Assembly: GCA_018894105.1 (NCBI GenBank)
Contig: CM032126.1
Coordinates: 25,084,391 to 25,148,390, forward strand
DNA from: Jacaranda mimosifolia
Taxonomy: Eukaryota; Streptophyta; Magnoliopsida; Lamiales; Bignoniaceae
DNA: 64,000 nt
Direction: 5' to 3'
The notes beneath the pieces are model-generated. The model was not told the DNA's origin. It saw nothing but the letters and a program-made list of their open reading frames with translations, and searched no databases. The translations under genes were made by a program, and so were the position numbers. Positions 23,801-34,615 of this stretch are shown here, one piece after another (within the stretch, counting starts at the first letter, position 1; the number at the start of each line of letters is the position of its first letter).

Positions 23801-26678
23801 TTATGCACAAAATAATAAGGAAAATATAGAATAAATTTCTATAATTGAAAACATAATCTAAAATTTGAAAAGAGTAAGCAACTTTAATATAAGATAAAAA
23901 GCTGGTGACTTTCTTGGTATCCCGGAATTTAAAAATTCATTTCTTTTGATTCAAGCGAAGTTATGTGGCACAACATATATGTAAGTGAGGCTCATTTCAA
24001 ACTCTATGATGCTCATAACAGAAAAGCTTTTTAAGCACTTTAATTCTAAAAATCAGCCATTTCGATCACTTTTTGGCCACATCTCAATTTTATTTATTCC
24101 AGAATTAATTTTTAGCATTTTTTTATTACTATTTCCATAGTCCTATGTATCTAGATTAAGAGAGTTATATTCAACCTTAGATAAAAATCCTTAAATGGAA
24201 ATTTGAACCAAGATCTTGTAGCTATTTTCAGTCTAACTTTGTCCATTGTAAGCGTAACTAGATTTAAGAAAATAATAATTTGGTCATCTTGATATGCACG
24301 TAGTTGTTGATAGTTGAGCTGGCACACACTATTTTCGACCTGAGAGATGATAGCAAATATAGTATGTGAGGCTTCTCGACCAGAAAATGGTGTGGGTTGG
24401 CACCTGCAGTCAAGTAGCAAACGTCAGGCTACCCGAGAGGGTCCTTGGCTAAGACCCTTCGATGGTTAAGTCAGCTTGAGTCTGAGTTATGGGGAGAAAT
24501 GAGCAGAGTAACGGCTTTTTAATTCAAAAAATCTTACCTTTTTGGGCTGAAAGAAAAGGGTATTAGTTAAGGGGAGAAATGAGCAGAGTAATGGCTTTTG
24601 TATTCAAAAAATATTACCTTTGGGTTGAAAGAAGAGGGTATTTATAGCGTATGCTCATAGGTAAAAAGACGGGAATCGCCTTAACAAGCTCCAAGCGGAA
24701 ATCCCACTGGTTGGGGCAGTTATGGTCATTTCGACCAGAACCCATGCTCTGCAACTGTTTACTGTGCTGATTCTTAAACTTCACGGAGGGGGAGGCCGTG
24801 CTGTTATTAAATGCGGATGCGACAGCATTAATGGCAGAGGTGACACGCTATCAAGCATTAAATGCGGGTGGACGGGTGGTTGAAGCACATTTAATGCAGC
24901 GGGTGGGATGGTGTAGACGGCGTCATTAGTCGATAAACATCTGAATCTACCAATTGGGTCGGCAAACTCGACCTTGATGGTGGGCCATCTTGACCTCTTC
25001 GGTTGAATTTGGGCCTGATGGATAGGCCCAATGAGTTCATTGGGCTTTTAGGTCCTAATTGGGCTAATCCCATATCAGTAGTATCCAGCTTAGTGGTGGC
25101 TACATTTGCAAATTTATTTGTGTTTCTATACCCTGTAACTAGGGTGGCCTGACATTTCTATATATTGTGAATGCCTAGAGGGGAAAATCATTTTCTAAAC
25201 TAAGAACATTATGTATCAAGCTGCAAAAAGCTCATTGGTGACATTAATTTTTAAGGTTGCAAGTTGAATTTTGTGCAACTTAAAACATCTTCTTAATGAT
25301 CCCAAATGATGATTCAATTATTTTAACAAGTGCACCGGAAATTAATGATATTATTGGTAAAAAGCCCACAAAAGGATCATACACTGACAAGTATTCAATT
25401 GACAGATCAAAGATGACCAACCAAAATGAAAAGGTCATATATAATGTGCTAACAGTATAAAGGAAAATATTAGTTAATGATTGTGTGTCACACAAGAAAT
25501 GTGGTGCTTGAGCGTATTACACATTTCAATGGGCAAATGTATTTTGCATCTAGGATGAATGCTGCTGATTGTTCATTATCCATGAAAGAAGACATCTGTT
25601 ATCACAGAACTGGGATAGGAAAGAAACACTGACCAATTATTCCAAATTTGTAAGAAGCATCTGGGTTGATCTTTGGTGGTGTTTGAAACCAAAACTTTCT
25701 AGCTGAATCACCATCACCAGTCTCGTAGTAATACTTTGTGTCATGCTACAAAAATAAACACCCATCTCAATGAGGGAAGGGAATGGGTTACGAAAGCAGA
25801 CTATAAACCTTCTGCATTTGGTTTCTATAATTCAATTGATGTCTGAAAAATTTAGGAAGGCATTTGCATTATCTGAATCCAACATATATGTGTCCATACT
25901 ACATTAAAATTAAAGAGAAAATTCTCCTGCTCGTTTTAATTAATAGAATCAGGACATCAGTGTCACTGCAAATCACACAATGTGAAAAATAGTTACCTGA
26001 AGACCACCAACTAGACACTCATGAATATATCCAGATTTATAGTTGTAAAAAGTGTAGTTTTGCACCGTCCCCTCCACAGTAAAATCATATTTTCCTTCTG
26101 ATAAGCCATATCGAATTTTGTTGGACCCAGGTTCACAACTGTTACCCATGAGATTATGACAGCTTTCCCATCATAGTCACCCTGTGTGATGTGCACCTGA
26201 AAAACAACAGTAAACCAATCTTAGTATGGTCTGACATTACACAGACTTTTAATTTTGACTAATTAATACAAATGCCTTGATTCTACATCTGCATGCAAAT
26301 TCTTACACTTCAAATATAAAGGAGTTTTAATACCATTATATCAATATTTCAGCACATCTTTGTTACCCTGTGAAGCAGAAGAGCATACAAAAGCAAAATC
26401 AACTGTCTTGAGAGACAGAAGAATGGCCATATGCTCCCTAAATGTGTGACAGTACACTATTTTGCTGTTATCTCGAGAGATTAGGAGACTACTTAGGAAA
26501 CATGCATGCTTACTTGCTGCGGAGCATTGTAACCTTTAGGAACTGCGAAAGCTTCATTATCGAGAGGAATATCAACTGATGGCCACTCATTACGAATAAA
26601 GGAACTAGTCACGCCAGCATTCCCACTGATTGCACAGGTTAGCAGAACAGATGACAAAAGCAGAAGTTCGCCCAACAT
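17827..26678 (-). CDS. PAP26: Purple acid phosphatase, PAP26-like, with a 1-base deletion in exon 2
   Basis: Coding exons on the - strand: 26678-26514, 26196-25997, 25745-25634, 22869-22643, 21982-21844, 18873-18653, 18233-18127, 17992-17827 (stop TGA). All borders are GT-AG and phases chain, giving about 445 residues once one missing base is allowed for; plant high-molecular-weight PAPs have about 450-480. The N-terminus ([19 protein letters not shown]) is a signal peptide. All five metal-site blocks are present: GDLGQ, GDLSYAD, GNHE, VLMH and GHVHAYER, which bind the Fe(III)-metal(II) centre hydrolysing phosphate monoesters. Block text such as [11 protein letters not shown] and [14 protein letters not shown] resembles PAP26, a vacuolar and secreted enzyme of phosphate recycling. 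One base is missing between 26135 and 26136, where a GAT codon is expected after WVTV; the frame is lost there and regained only by adding a base. The loop after ERSYHISNIR is a few residues shorter than usual. Real null allele or sequencing error are both possible. Confidence 0.92.
18874..21843 (-). other. PAP intron 5 (3 kb)
   Basis: This GT-AG intron lies between the exon ending SSYSPF and the exon starting KYTPQW. A poly-A/purine run sits near 20305-20340. No transposon ends or coding frames convinced me. Confidence 0.75.
23020..23382. mobile_element. MITE, related to the one at 51626-52429
   Basis: The ends GGTTTTTTAGAGTAAG and, inverted, GGTTTTTTGTTAAGCTTATT form a weak terminal repeat. 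The body (AGGAGTTCC, TCTTAATTACAAA, ACTTTATCCAAATACTTTAA, CATCTAGCATCTTATAA) matches the body of the second element in the same order, so the two belong to one family. No coding. A flanking duplication was not clear, so the ends are approximate. Confidence 0.65.
24305..25077 (-). mobile_element. Solo LTR in PAP intron 3
   Basis: This 773-bp unit begins TGTTGATAG and ends CCATATCA on the + strand (TGATATGG on -), and is flanked by the same 5-mer GTAGT (24300-24304 and 25078-25082). That is the signature of a retrotransposon LTR left after recombination between two LTRs. Read on the - strand, CTATAAATACCC near 24635-24650 is a good TATA box, so the LTR is minus-oriented, the same as the host gene. 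It is more GC-rich than the intron. Inside is a direct duplication of about 77 bp (24491-24567 and 24568-24645; GGGGAGAAATGAGCAGAGTA twice) in the transcribed part. Confidence 0.78.
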
Positions 26679-26698
26679 CAAATCCTTTCCCAAATTTC

Positions 26699-27342
26699 CT
26701 GAACATGATTATAGTTACATGCCAATAGCATCCAAAGATAGAATGATATACTTCATAAAACAACAATCATCAATTGTCAAAGAAACATATCCTAGTAAAA
26801 GAATTCACAATTTCTCTTAAACTTCTCCAATTACATAAACTCAACCTTGCTGTTACATGACTTCACAGCAGTCCAACCACTTTGATGACGCTATTCCACG
26901 AAGCTCCAACAACATAATCCTCATTAAAAAACAAAATCCACGGTCGTAGAATCATTGATTCAGCTTATCTTACTAAACAATCGTGCCTACTGACATTCAG
27001 AAGTAATCAAGATAAATCAGAGCATAAATATCTAAACAACATGTGGAACTCTACGGAACCAAGAATCTACGTTCCCAATCAAAATTACAACACAAACCTG
27101 AAAAGGGGCAAAAATAAAACAAAAAAGGAAAAGAAAAATCCTTCATCTTCGGCACAAGCCATAGATCCGTTTTCATCAATGAAACACAATTTACTCGGAT
27201 TAGATGCTTCAGTTCAGGTTGGACATAACATTTACCGATATATTGTTTAGAGATGCATTGCTACAGATTCAGCATACGTACAATATACGTATCACTGTAT
27301 CAGAATACACATAGTAGTAAGAGAATGAGAGAGCGATTGTAC
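26699..27342 (-). other. Intron in the PAP 5' UTR
   Basis: The donor CAG/GTACAA (27343/27342) and acceptor TTCAG (26700-26699) bracket a 644-base intron that would join a non-coding first exon to the start-codon exon (26698 onward). The ATG at 26678 is the first in frame with the signal peptide; the upstream TTG at 26693 is not a plausible plant start. Confidence 0.6.
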
Positions 27343-27424
27343 CTGAAATTGTAAGCGAAGTTTGCATGTCTTGCTTTTAGTCGAAAGGAGTGATGTAATT
27401 GTAACAGCTGAGTGATCACGATGT

Positions 27425-27437
27425 GCATATACACGTG
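27425..27437. promoter_or_regulatory. P1BS-like phosphate-starvation motif overlapping a G-box core
   Basis: GCATATAC (27425-27432) fits the PHR1-binding consensus GNATATNC, and CACGTG (27432-27437) is a G-box core, sharing one base with it. Both lie upstream of the PAP splice donor, in the likely first exon or promoter. P1BS sites are known upstream of phosphate-starvation genes, including acid phosphatases. One 8-mer can occur by chance, so this is suggestive only. Confidence 0.4.
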
Positions 27438-27710
27438 AGCGAGATGGCGCATGTTGGGTGGGCGAGGTGATTGGAGCGCACTTTAGCACTTCTTGGTGGA
27501 ATTTGGAGGTGCGGAGTACCGTTGGTTGTGATGCGGTGACCCGATCCGGATAAATGAATACCGATCTTCAGTACTCTTCACTATTATTCTACTTGGACAA
27601 CCGAATAGGTTTGGCGTGAAATGTCTTGTCCCTACTTAGGACCTACGCGACCAAGACCTGATTTTGATGTTAAATAATTTGGTAGTTAAAATACTTCATT
27701 TAAGTTGTTC

Positions 27711-27720
27711 CATTTATAGG
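27711..27720 (-). promoter_or_regulatory. Candidate TATA box for PAP
   Basis: CCTATAAATG on the - strand lies about 370 bases upstream of the 5' UTR splice donor and just outside the hAT insertion that starts at 27756. It would place transcription start near 27685. There is no independent support. Confidence 0.3.
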
Positions 27721-27755
27721 TGAAACATATACATTCGGAACAAGGTGAACTTATG

Positions 27756-29031
27756 CAGGGACGGTCAGGGCCAGCGCCCCCCCCCCCCCCCGCCCCCCCA
27801 CAAGGTTTATTACAATATACATATATATATATATATATTTTAGTATAATTAATTTAAAGGCTTTGTTTGTTTGTGAATTGGAGCATTTTGCCAAAAGAAA
27901 TTTTGGGAAGTGATGTTGGGGAATCTAATGGTTGTTTGTTTGTATTTTGGGAGGTAGGTAGAAAATGAATTGGAAGAAAATTGTTTGTTTGTTTGTGTTT
28001 TGGGAATGAACAAGATGATACATCAATAACTTTTTGATTAAGTTGATGGGGTGAAATGAATATTTTAAAAGTATTTATATATGTGAATATATATGAAATG
28101 TGAAGGGAACAATTTATGAAAAGTTGTTAGTATTGGGAAATATATTAGAGTGTAAATAGGGAGGCCATTTTGGGGTATGAATTTTGTATTTTGGGGGTGG
28201 TGTTGGGAAATGTGTATTGTTTGTTTGTTTAAATTTTGGGAGTTGAAAAATGTATTGGGGATTTGTAAACAAACAAGCCCAAAGAATATATTAAAAAGAA
28301 AAAGTTATTTAATATTAATTAAAAGTAACTAATTTAATTTTCATTCATTAGCTTTTTTAAAAATCTTTTATTGTGGGCCTTAAATTAAAAATTGCTTTTC
28401 TAGATTTATTGAATTGAATTGAATTGAATTGAATTTATTTCTAATTAAAGATAAAAATTAAAATCAATTAATGAAATATCTACCTATTTTATTTTTTAAA
28501 ATACAAAACAAATTCTTAGGTCCATATTTACAATCAGGTAATTAAGTGAAAACTATTAAATAGGCTAGTTCAGGCATTTCTATTTTATTTGTTTGAGAAA
28601 ACATTTTGGGAGTTTAGCCGATTAAATTTTAAAGGACTTGCAAAACAATTAAAATCTCATTTTGATTTTAATAAGATTGAGATAAGAATAAATGTGAGTG
28701 AATATTTTTCTTTGTGTTTCAATAGCTACAAATGGAAGAACTTAATTTTTTTTTTTTTTTTTATGAATATTCTCAAGAACATGTTTCATAATAAGATAAA
28801 AGCATGTTTTAGAACTTTTTCTTTGACTTTTTAGTTACTTATATTGAAAAAACTATTACTAGAAATTTTGATATTGATTTGATTTATTAACAAATTTTTT
28901 GATATAAAAGAGCGTCGCACTCAATTTTGATGAAAATGTGTATTTTGAATTCACAAATATAAAAATTATACTTAAACTTTTAGGCTTTATAATTTTGGCC
29001 CCCTCATACTCTCATTTTGGATCCATCCCTG
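27756..29031. mobile_element. Non-autonomous hAT element
   Basis: The left end CAGGGACGGTC and the right end (inverted CAGGGATGGAT) form a short terminal repeat. The flanks AACTTATG (27748-27755) and AACTTACG (29032-29039) match at 7 of 8 positions. The left subterminal region has a run of about 15 C (27774-27790) mirrored by GGCCCCCTC near the right end. The 1.28-kb interior is AT-rich, with no transposase domain I can recognise, and contains a nested MITE. It lies just upstream of the PAP promoter region. Confidence 0.72.
27859..28280. mobile_element. Tourist-like MITE nested in the hAT element
   Basis: The left end GGCTTTGTTTGTTTGTGAAT and the inverted right end GGGCTTGTTTGTTTACAAAT form a terminal repeat of about 20 bp. 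The body is about 420 bp, rich in GTTTGTTTG and TTTTGGGA motifs, as in PIF/Harbinger-derived MITEs. The 3-base target duplication is not clear (AAA on both sides is possible). Confidence 0.65.
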
Positions 29032-29052
29032 AACTTACGTGTTGGTAGTAGT

Positions 29053-29562
29053 ACTTGTTAAAAAAAAAAAGTGTCTAATGGAAACAAAAAAAGAGTAAGG
29101 AGTGACATGGGTGTTCCCTGTCTTAAGGTTTCTATTGCCTCCATGACTATGAGTTTTATTAAGGGTTGCAGACAATACACATCCAGGATGTATGCCAAGC
29201 TTCAAAAAATAGTTTCAAATGATAGCAATGTGCTTGAAAGTATAGAGAGATTTTCTGTGGAAAGATGATATCAAATGACGGAGGAAGGGACTATTTATAA
29301 GTAAGGCTATTCAACGGTTGCAGAAACGTCTAGTAACTGCCCGTCGGTTACAGAAACGTCTTGTAAGTCCCATCGGTTACAAAAACATCTTGTAACCATC
29401 AGAAACGATTTATAACTGTAAAAAATATCTTGTAACTCCCAAACACTTGTGCGTACAAAATTAATTTTGCAAATAATTATGCACTTTTTCATACATCTAC
29501 TTTAGATATAATCTGAACACTTGAAATAATTCCTAGTTGAATTACATAAAGTGCATATCACA
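29053..29562 (-). repeat. 3' LTR of copia A
   Basis: This is the downstream LTR in element orientation. A purine-rich stretch (CAAGTTGGGAAT on the - strand, 29563-29577) precedes it, in the place of the polypurine tract. Three to four copies of a repeat of about 30 bp (CGGTTACAGAAACGTCTTGT) lie at 29314-29410. Confidence 0.88.
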
Positions 29563-30199
29563 ATTCCCAACTTGTTTGGAAAACTACTTTTGACCAAACA
29601 AATCTTTATTAATCATCTCTAAGGATTATGTGCATAAAAGAAGGTATGACTAACATTGAACCTTCCCTTGGTGCAAATAACTCAAAGTTATGTTGAAGTA
29701 GATGGTGTCCACAAATTGAACCTCTACTCTTTTTATAACATAATCGGAGTCACCACACACATACATATTCCTTCCTTCGCTATGAATAATCTCATTGCTT
29801 TGCGCTTTTATGGCCGTGCGCAACATCTTGTTTCATGAACCTATAAGAGAGTAAACCATAACTCTCTCTAAGGAGTGGTTCCACACATAGTTCATATAGG
29901 CAAAATGTTTCTCATGCACTTCTGTTGCTAAATTGCAACATTTTGTTAAGAGTGTATCTCAACCTTAGTCGTGCAACAGACGTTACTATTAAACTACATA
30001 CGAGACCAAAAGATAACAACATAGCCAGCAACCATGACTTGTTTTTCCCTTTGAACTTATAAACTAGGGGTAACCTAGATATAGGTTAGGTTCCCATCAC
30101 TTCTGGTTCAAAGTGGTTTAAGTCCTATATCTCGTGTAGTCGAACTTATTAAGTCTCTCGTCAGAGGCTTAGTAAGCTGATTTGCCAAGTTTTTACTTG

Positions 30200-33100
30200 A
30201 CTACACATAAACAATTGTAATAATACCATCATGTATTAATTGTCTCACAAACTCATGTCTTAGACCAATATGTCTAGGCTTACCATTGTAGGTACCACTA
30301 TAAGATTTTGTAAGAGTAGCTTCACTATCACAACATAGTGAAATTGGAGGCAATGGACTTGCCAAAGATCTATGTCTAATAACATATTTCTTAGTCACTC
30401 AACCTCTTGTCTTGCCTAAGCCAAAGCTATAAACTCAAACTCCATAGTAGAATGGGAAATACATGTCTGTTTGCCCAAGAAACAACTCCATCAGCAAGGA
30501 TGAAAATCCATCCACTTGTGGATTTATTATCTCCCACACTAGTAATCCAACTTGCATCTGAGTATCCTTCTAAGACACTTGGAAATTTATCATAGAACAA
30601 ACCAAAACTATTAGTTCTGTTAAGGTAACCAAGTACCCTACTAATAGCTTTCCAATGATCAACATTAGGACCACTTGTGTATCTACTAAGTTTAGAAACT
30701 GGAAATGACATATTTGGCCTAGTGCAATGCATAGCATACATAAGACTACCAATGGCGCTTGCGTACTCTAGCTGTGCAATAGCTCTACCAGAATTTTTTT
30801 TTAGTTTAACTCCATTATCAAAAGTAGTACTTACCTCCTTAACCTCAAGGTGACTAAACTTAGTTAATATCTTTCCAATGTAATGTGACTGATTTAGCAC
30901 AAATCTTCCACTATGTCTTTTAACTTTGATGCCTAAAATAGTATCTACTTCACCCAAATCTTTCATCTTAAAGACAGAGGATAGATAATCTTTAGTCTCC
31001 TTTACTCCAATCATGTTTGTACTAATGATCAACATATCATCCACATATAAACAATCACCATATAGTCTGGAGTAGTTTTAGAGTATAAGCACCTATCTAC
31101 ACTGTTATATTTAAACCCAAAATTTAAAATAGCAGTATAAAATCTCTCATGCAATTGTTTTGGAGCTTGTTTTAGACCATAAAGAGATTTAACCAATTTA
31201 CACACTTTTGCCTCATTACCCGGAGCAACGAACCCTTCAGGTTGTTCCTTGTATACTTCTTCATTCAAATTACCATTTAAAAATGTTGTCTTCACGTCTA
31301 TTTGATGAATAAATAGATCGTAAAGAGAGGACAAGGCAAAAAGAATTCTAATGGAAGCAACTCGTGCTACTGATGCATAAGTGTCAAAGTAATCAATTCA
31401 CTCTACTCGTTTGAATCCCTTGGGTACTAATCTCGCTTTAAAAGAATAAATAGTACCATCCGTATTATATTTTCTTCTAAACACCCATTTACAACCTATG
31501 GGCTTAGAACTAATTGGCAAATCTGTCAATACCTCAGTATTATTCCCTAAGATTGAGTCCTTCTCATCATTCACAATTTCTTTCCAGAAAGCAGCATCTC
31601 TAGAAGCCATAGCTTCATTAAATAATTTAGGACCAGTCTCAAGACTATATACATAAGGTATTCCATTCACCATTTCAGTATTCTGATACCCCTCCACTAA
31701 GAATAATAGGGATTGAGAAGAAATGAAGTCCTTGTCTAAATTCTTCTCTTTTCTAGCTCTAGTACTCCTTTTAGGTCTACTTGTTTGTTCTGGAACACTA
31801 GGTTCCCCAGTTTCAATATTAAACCTTTTAGGACCTCTAGGCTCAATTAGTGCAAGTGCAGTAATATTTTCAACATCTTTTGAAAACTTACTTTCAAAGA
31901 ATTCCACATCACTTGACTCAATTATTATATTAGCCTCCATATTAAGAAGCTTATAGGCTTTACTATTCATAGCATATCCAACGAATACACTTCGAATGGC
32001 TCTAGCCCCCAACTTAGCCCTCTTAGGATTAGGAACTCGATAATAAGCAAGCCATCCCCACACTTTAAAATAATTTATGTTAGGCTTTCTGCCTTTCCAT
32101 ATTTCATAAGGACAGGTTTTTATAACCATACTAGGTATCCTATTCAAAATATGACAAGCAATTAAAAGTGCCTCTCCCCACAAATTATTAGGCAAATTAG
32201 CATGATTCAACATACAATTAACCATATCAAGAAAAGTGCGATTTTTTCTCTCAGCTACACCATTTTGTTGTGGTGTATATCCAACACTTGTTTGATGTAT
32301 GATGCTGTTTTCTTCACAAAATGTATCAAACTCATTAGAATAATATTCCATGCCTATGTCAGAATGTAGAATTTTAATCTTATTCTCAAGTTGATTTTCT
32401 TCTTCTGATTTATATTTTCTAAATGAGCTAAGTGCTTCGTCTTTTGTTAATAACAAATATACATAACAAAATTGACTAGCACCATCTATGAACGTGATGA
32501 AATATCGATTTCCTCCTCTAGTCAACACTCTATTCATTTCACATATGTCAATGTATGTCAAATCTAGCAATTGTGATTCTCTTTGTACACTTGGAAAAGG
32601 TTTTCTCACAACTTTTGATTTAATACATACTTTATGTTTGTCTAGTTCACTTTTACCAATATCTACCAATCCCATTGCATGCATATTTTTCAACTTCTTT
32701 GCATTAATATGTCCTAATCGACTATGCCACAAAGAGATTGAACAACTCACATAAACAGAAACATAACTAATATTATTCATAACAGACATGTTATACATTC
32801 CATTTTGAGCATATCTCTTTCTGACAAATGTACCATTTTTTGTAAGAATAACTTTGTCGGACTCAACAAAAATTTTAAAGCCTTTTTTGTCCAAAAGATC
32901 TACAGAAATAAACTTTTCCTAGTTTCTGGTACAAACAGAACATTAAGCAAAGTTAATTTCTTTCTCAAGGTAACGTTGATTTCTACAATTCCTTTGCCCC
33001 CAACATTGGCACGAAAATTGTTTCCATTTGAACTTCTAGTTTAGTTGTTCCTTCAAAAGTTTTGAACATAGTTCGATTATTGCAAACATGAATAGTAGCT

Positions 33101-33201
33101 CCAGAATCCAACCACCAACCCGTGGGTTCACTTGCGATATTGATTTCAAAAATTATAGTCACATCAAGACTAAGACCTGAAACCATGGCATCCTCAACCA
33201 T
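30200..33201 (-). pseudogene. Copia A pol: protease, integrase, reverse transcriptase, RNase H
   Basis: Protease: WWLDSGATIHVCNN, near 33100. Integrase frame 32894-31398: an LWHSRLGHI...CIKSK zinc region, then the D-D-E core (YIDICEMN, HSDIGMEYY, NGVAERKN), then the copia C-terminal region with FKVWGWLAYYRVPNPKRAKL. Reverse transcriptase: CKWVFRRKYN and FKARLVPKGF at the end of that frame, QIDVKTTFLNGNL at 31334-31029, then a 1-base shift just before the YVDD box, which is read again from 31044. RNase H: GYSDASW, then a degraded end with TKSYSGTYNGK and LRHEFVRQLIHDG near 30230-30300. At least two frameshifts and several stops prevent one polyprotein. The parts are well conserved, so the copy decayed after a full-length insertion. 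Confidence 0.9.
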
Positions 33202-33493
33202 GTTTGCCGAGCTCGTACCACTCTTACATTATGTACATTCTCAAGCGTTGTGTCCTGTTTCTCCACAAACATAACGCTTACTTTTTCTTTTGTTAGGATT
33301 AGGCTTGTTTTTTTGTCTGGATTTCTTAAATTGCTATTATTCTTTTTATCACCTAGACCTTTTTCTTAGAAGATGTTATCTCCAAATAGTTAACACTAGA
33401 CTATCCATGAGTCAAATTCTTAGCATTACATTTTTTAGCCTCCTCTTCAATACGCATATATTTTTGAATTTGATCCAAGGAAAAGTCCTCAGA

Positions 33494-34054
33494 TTATGCA
33501 TTAAGGTTTTTGGCAAAATCCTTCCAACTCGAGGGCAATTTAGCAATTATAGCTCTAACTTGGAAGGGTTCATGCAAAGCAATTTTAATAATTCTCAATT
33601 TGTTGACAATAATTTGGAGCTCATGCACTTGCTCTAAAATAGGCTTGCTATCAACCATCTTAAATTCTAAATATTTATTTGTACCTTCATCCTCAACTTT
33701 GTACTTGAATTTCAAGGCTTCCCACAACTTCCTAAGTGACTTCACATTAGTGTAAAGATCATACAGTCGATCATAGAAAGTGTTGAGGATAAGTCCACAA
33801 ACGAGCTCCTCATCTTCTGCTCTCTTTCTCCTCTGCTCCTGTAGTTTGTTGATTAAAGCCTGATATGGTTGTTGACCTTCAACTGGTTGGGGATCCTCCG
33901 GAATTGGCTGAAGGTTGGGGTCCAACACATAAGCAATTTTCAGCACAGTTAACAAGAATTTCATCTTATCTTGCCAACGCCTTAAATTGTTCCCATCAAA
34001 ATGGTCCAACTTGACAAAATCTTGGTTCATGGTTTTGAACGATTCTGAATCCAT
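33494..34054 (-). pseudogene. Copia A gag (N-terminal part)
   Basis: This 186-codon frame starts just downstream of the 5' LTR with MDSESFKTM. It has the copia gag layout (FVKLDHFDGNN, RRWQDKMKFLL, a charged middle, PFQVRAIIAKLPSSWKDF). It ends at a stop after NLNA. The following zinc-knuckle part (near 33240-33420) is shifted and its CxxC motif is broken. In an intact element gag forms the virus-like particle and runs into pol without a stop. Confidence 0.85.
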
Positions 34055-34076
34055 CTCATGATAAAAACCTTAAGAT

Positions 34077-34610
34077 TGTTAAGAAGAATGTCTAATGGAA
34101 ACAGAAAAGAGCAAGGAGTGACACGGGTGTTCCCTATCCTTAAGGTTTTTATTGCCTTCACTACTATGAGTTTGCTAAGGGTTGCAGGCAATACACCTCT
34201 AGGATGTATGGCAAGCCTCAAAAATAGTTTCAAATGATAGCAATTCACTTGAAAGTATAGAGAGATTTTCTGTGGAAAGATGATATTAATTGAAGGAGAA
34301 GGGGACTATTTATAAGTGAGGCTATTTAGCTATTATATAAACATTTCATAACCGCCCATCAGTTACAGAAACGTCTAGTAACCACCCATCGGTTACAGAA
34401 ACGTCTTGTAACCGCCAGTCGGTTATAGAAACATCTTGTAACCACCAGAAACTTTTTATAACTATAAAAAAAGTCTTGTAATAGCCAAACACTTATGTGT
34501 ATAAAATTAGTTTTGTGAACAATTAATGCACCTTGTTATGCATCCACTTTGAATATAATTTGAACACTTGAAATAATTCCTACTTAAATTATATAAGGTG
34601 CATATTAACA
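34077..34610 (-). repeat. 5' LTR of copia A
   Basis: This LTR matches 29053-29562 along its whole length, with scattered substitutions and indels. The region between it and the gag start, where a primer site should be, reads TTTTTATCATGAG on the - strand, a poor match to the initiator tRNA-Met site. Confidence 0.88.
34303..34450 (-). promoter_or_regulatory. Copia A LTR promoter: ~30-bp tandem repeats upstream of a TATA box
   Basis: On the - strand, three to four copies of a unit of about 30 bp (CGGTTACAGAAACGTCTTGT and variants, 34350-34450) sit directly upstream of CTTATAAATAG (34305-34320). A U3 enhancer made of tandem boxes upstream of TATA is known for stress-induced copia elements such as Tnt1 and Tto1. 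The function here is inferred from the arrangement. Confidence 0.5.
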
Positions 34611-34615
34611 GTACT

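Larger units (their letters stand above)
22870..25633 (-). other. PAP intron 3 (2.8 kb) with two inserted elements
   Basis: This intron splits the Gly codon of the GDLG metal-binding block (G/GT across 25634 and 22869). It holds the MITE near 23020-23382 and the solo LTR at 24305-25077; the remainder is AT-rich and unremarkable. Confidence 0.8.
29053..34610 (-). mobile_element. Complete but decayed Ty1-copia retrotransposon (copia A)
   Basis: The LTRs at 29053-29562 and 34077-34610 start TGTTAA and end CACA or TTAACA. The whole is flanked by GTACT (29048-29052 and 34611-34615), a perfect 5-bp duplication. The internal order on the - strand is gag, protease, integrase, reverse transcriptase, RNase H, the Ty1-copia order. 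Total length is 5558 bp. The long integrase frame is open for almost 500 codons while other parts carry frameshifts and stops. The two LTRs differ at many positions, so the insertion is not young. Confidence 0.93.

Noticed and set aside
27765..27800. Poly-C run as a possible G-quadruplex promoter element for PAP
   Set aside because: It is part of the hAT terminus and lies upstream of the likely promoter; no evidence of a regulatory role.
29314..29410. CRISPR-like regular repeats of about 30 bp
   Set aside because: Repeats are adjacent without unique spacers, lie inside an LTR, and recur in the partner LTR; the genome is a plant.
31723..33044. Plus-strand open frames across copia A
   Set aside because: Shadows of the integrase/protease frame on the other strand.
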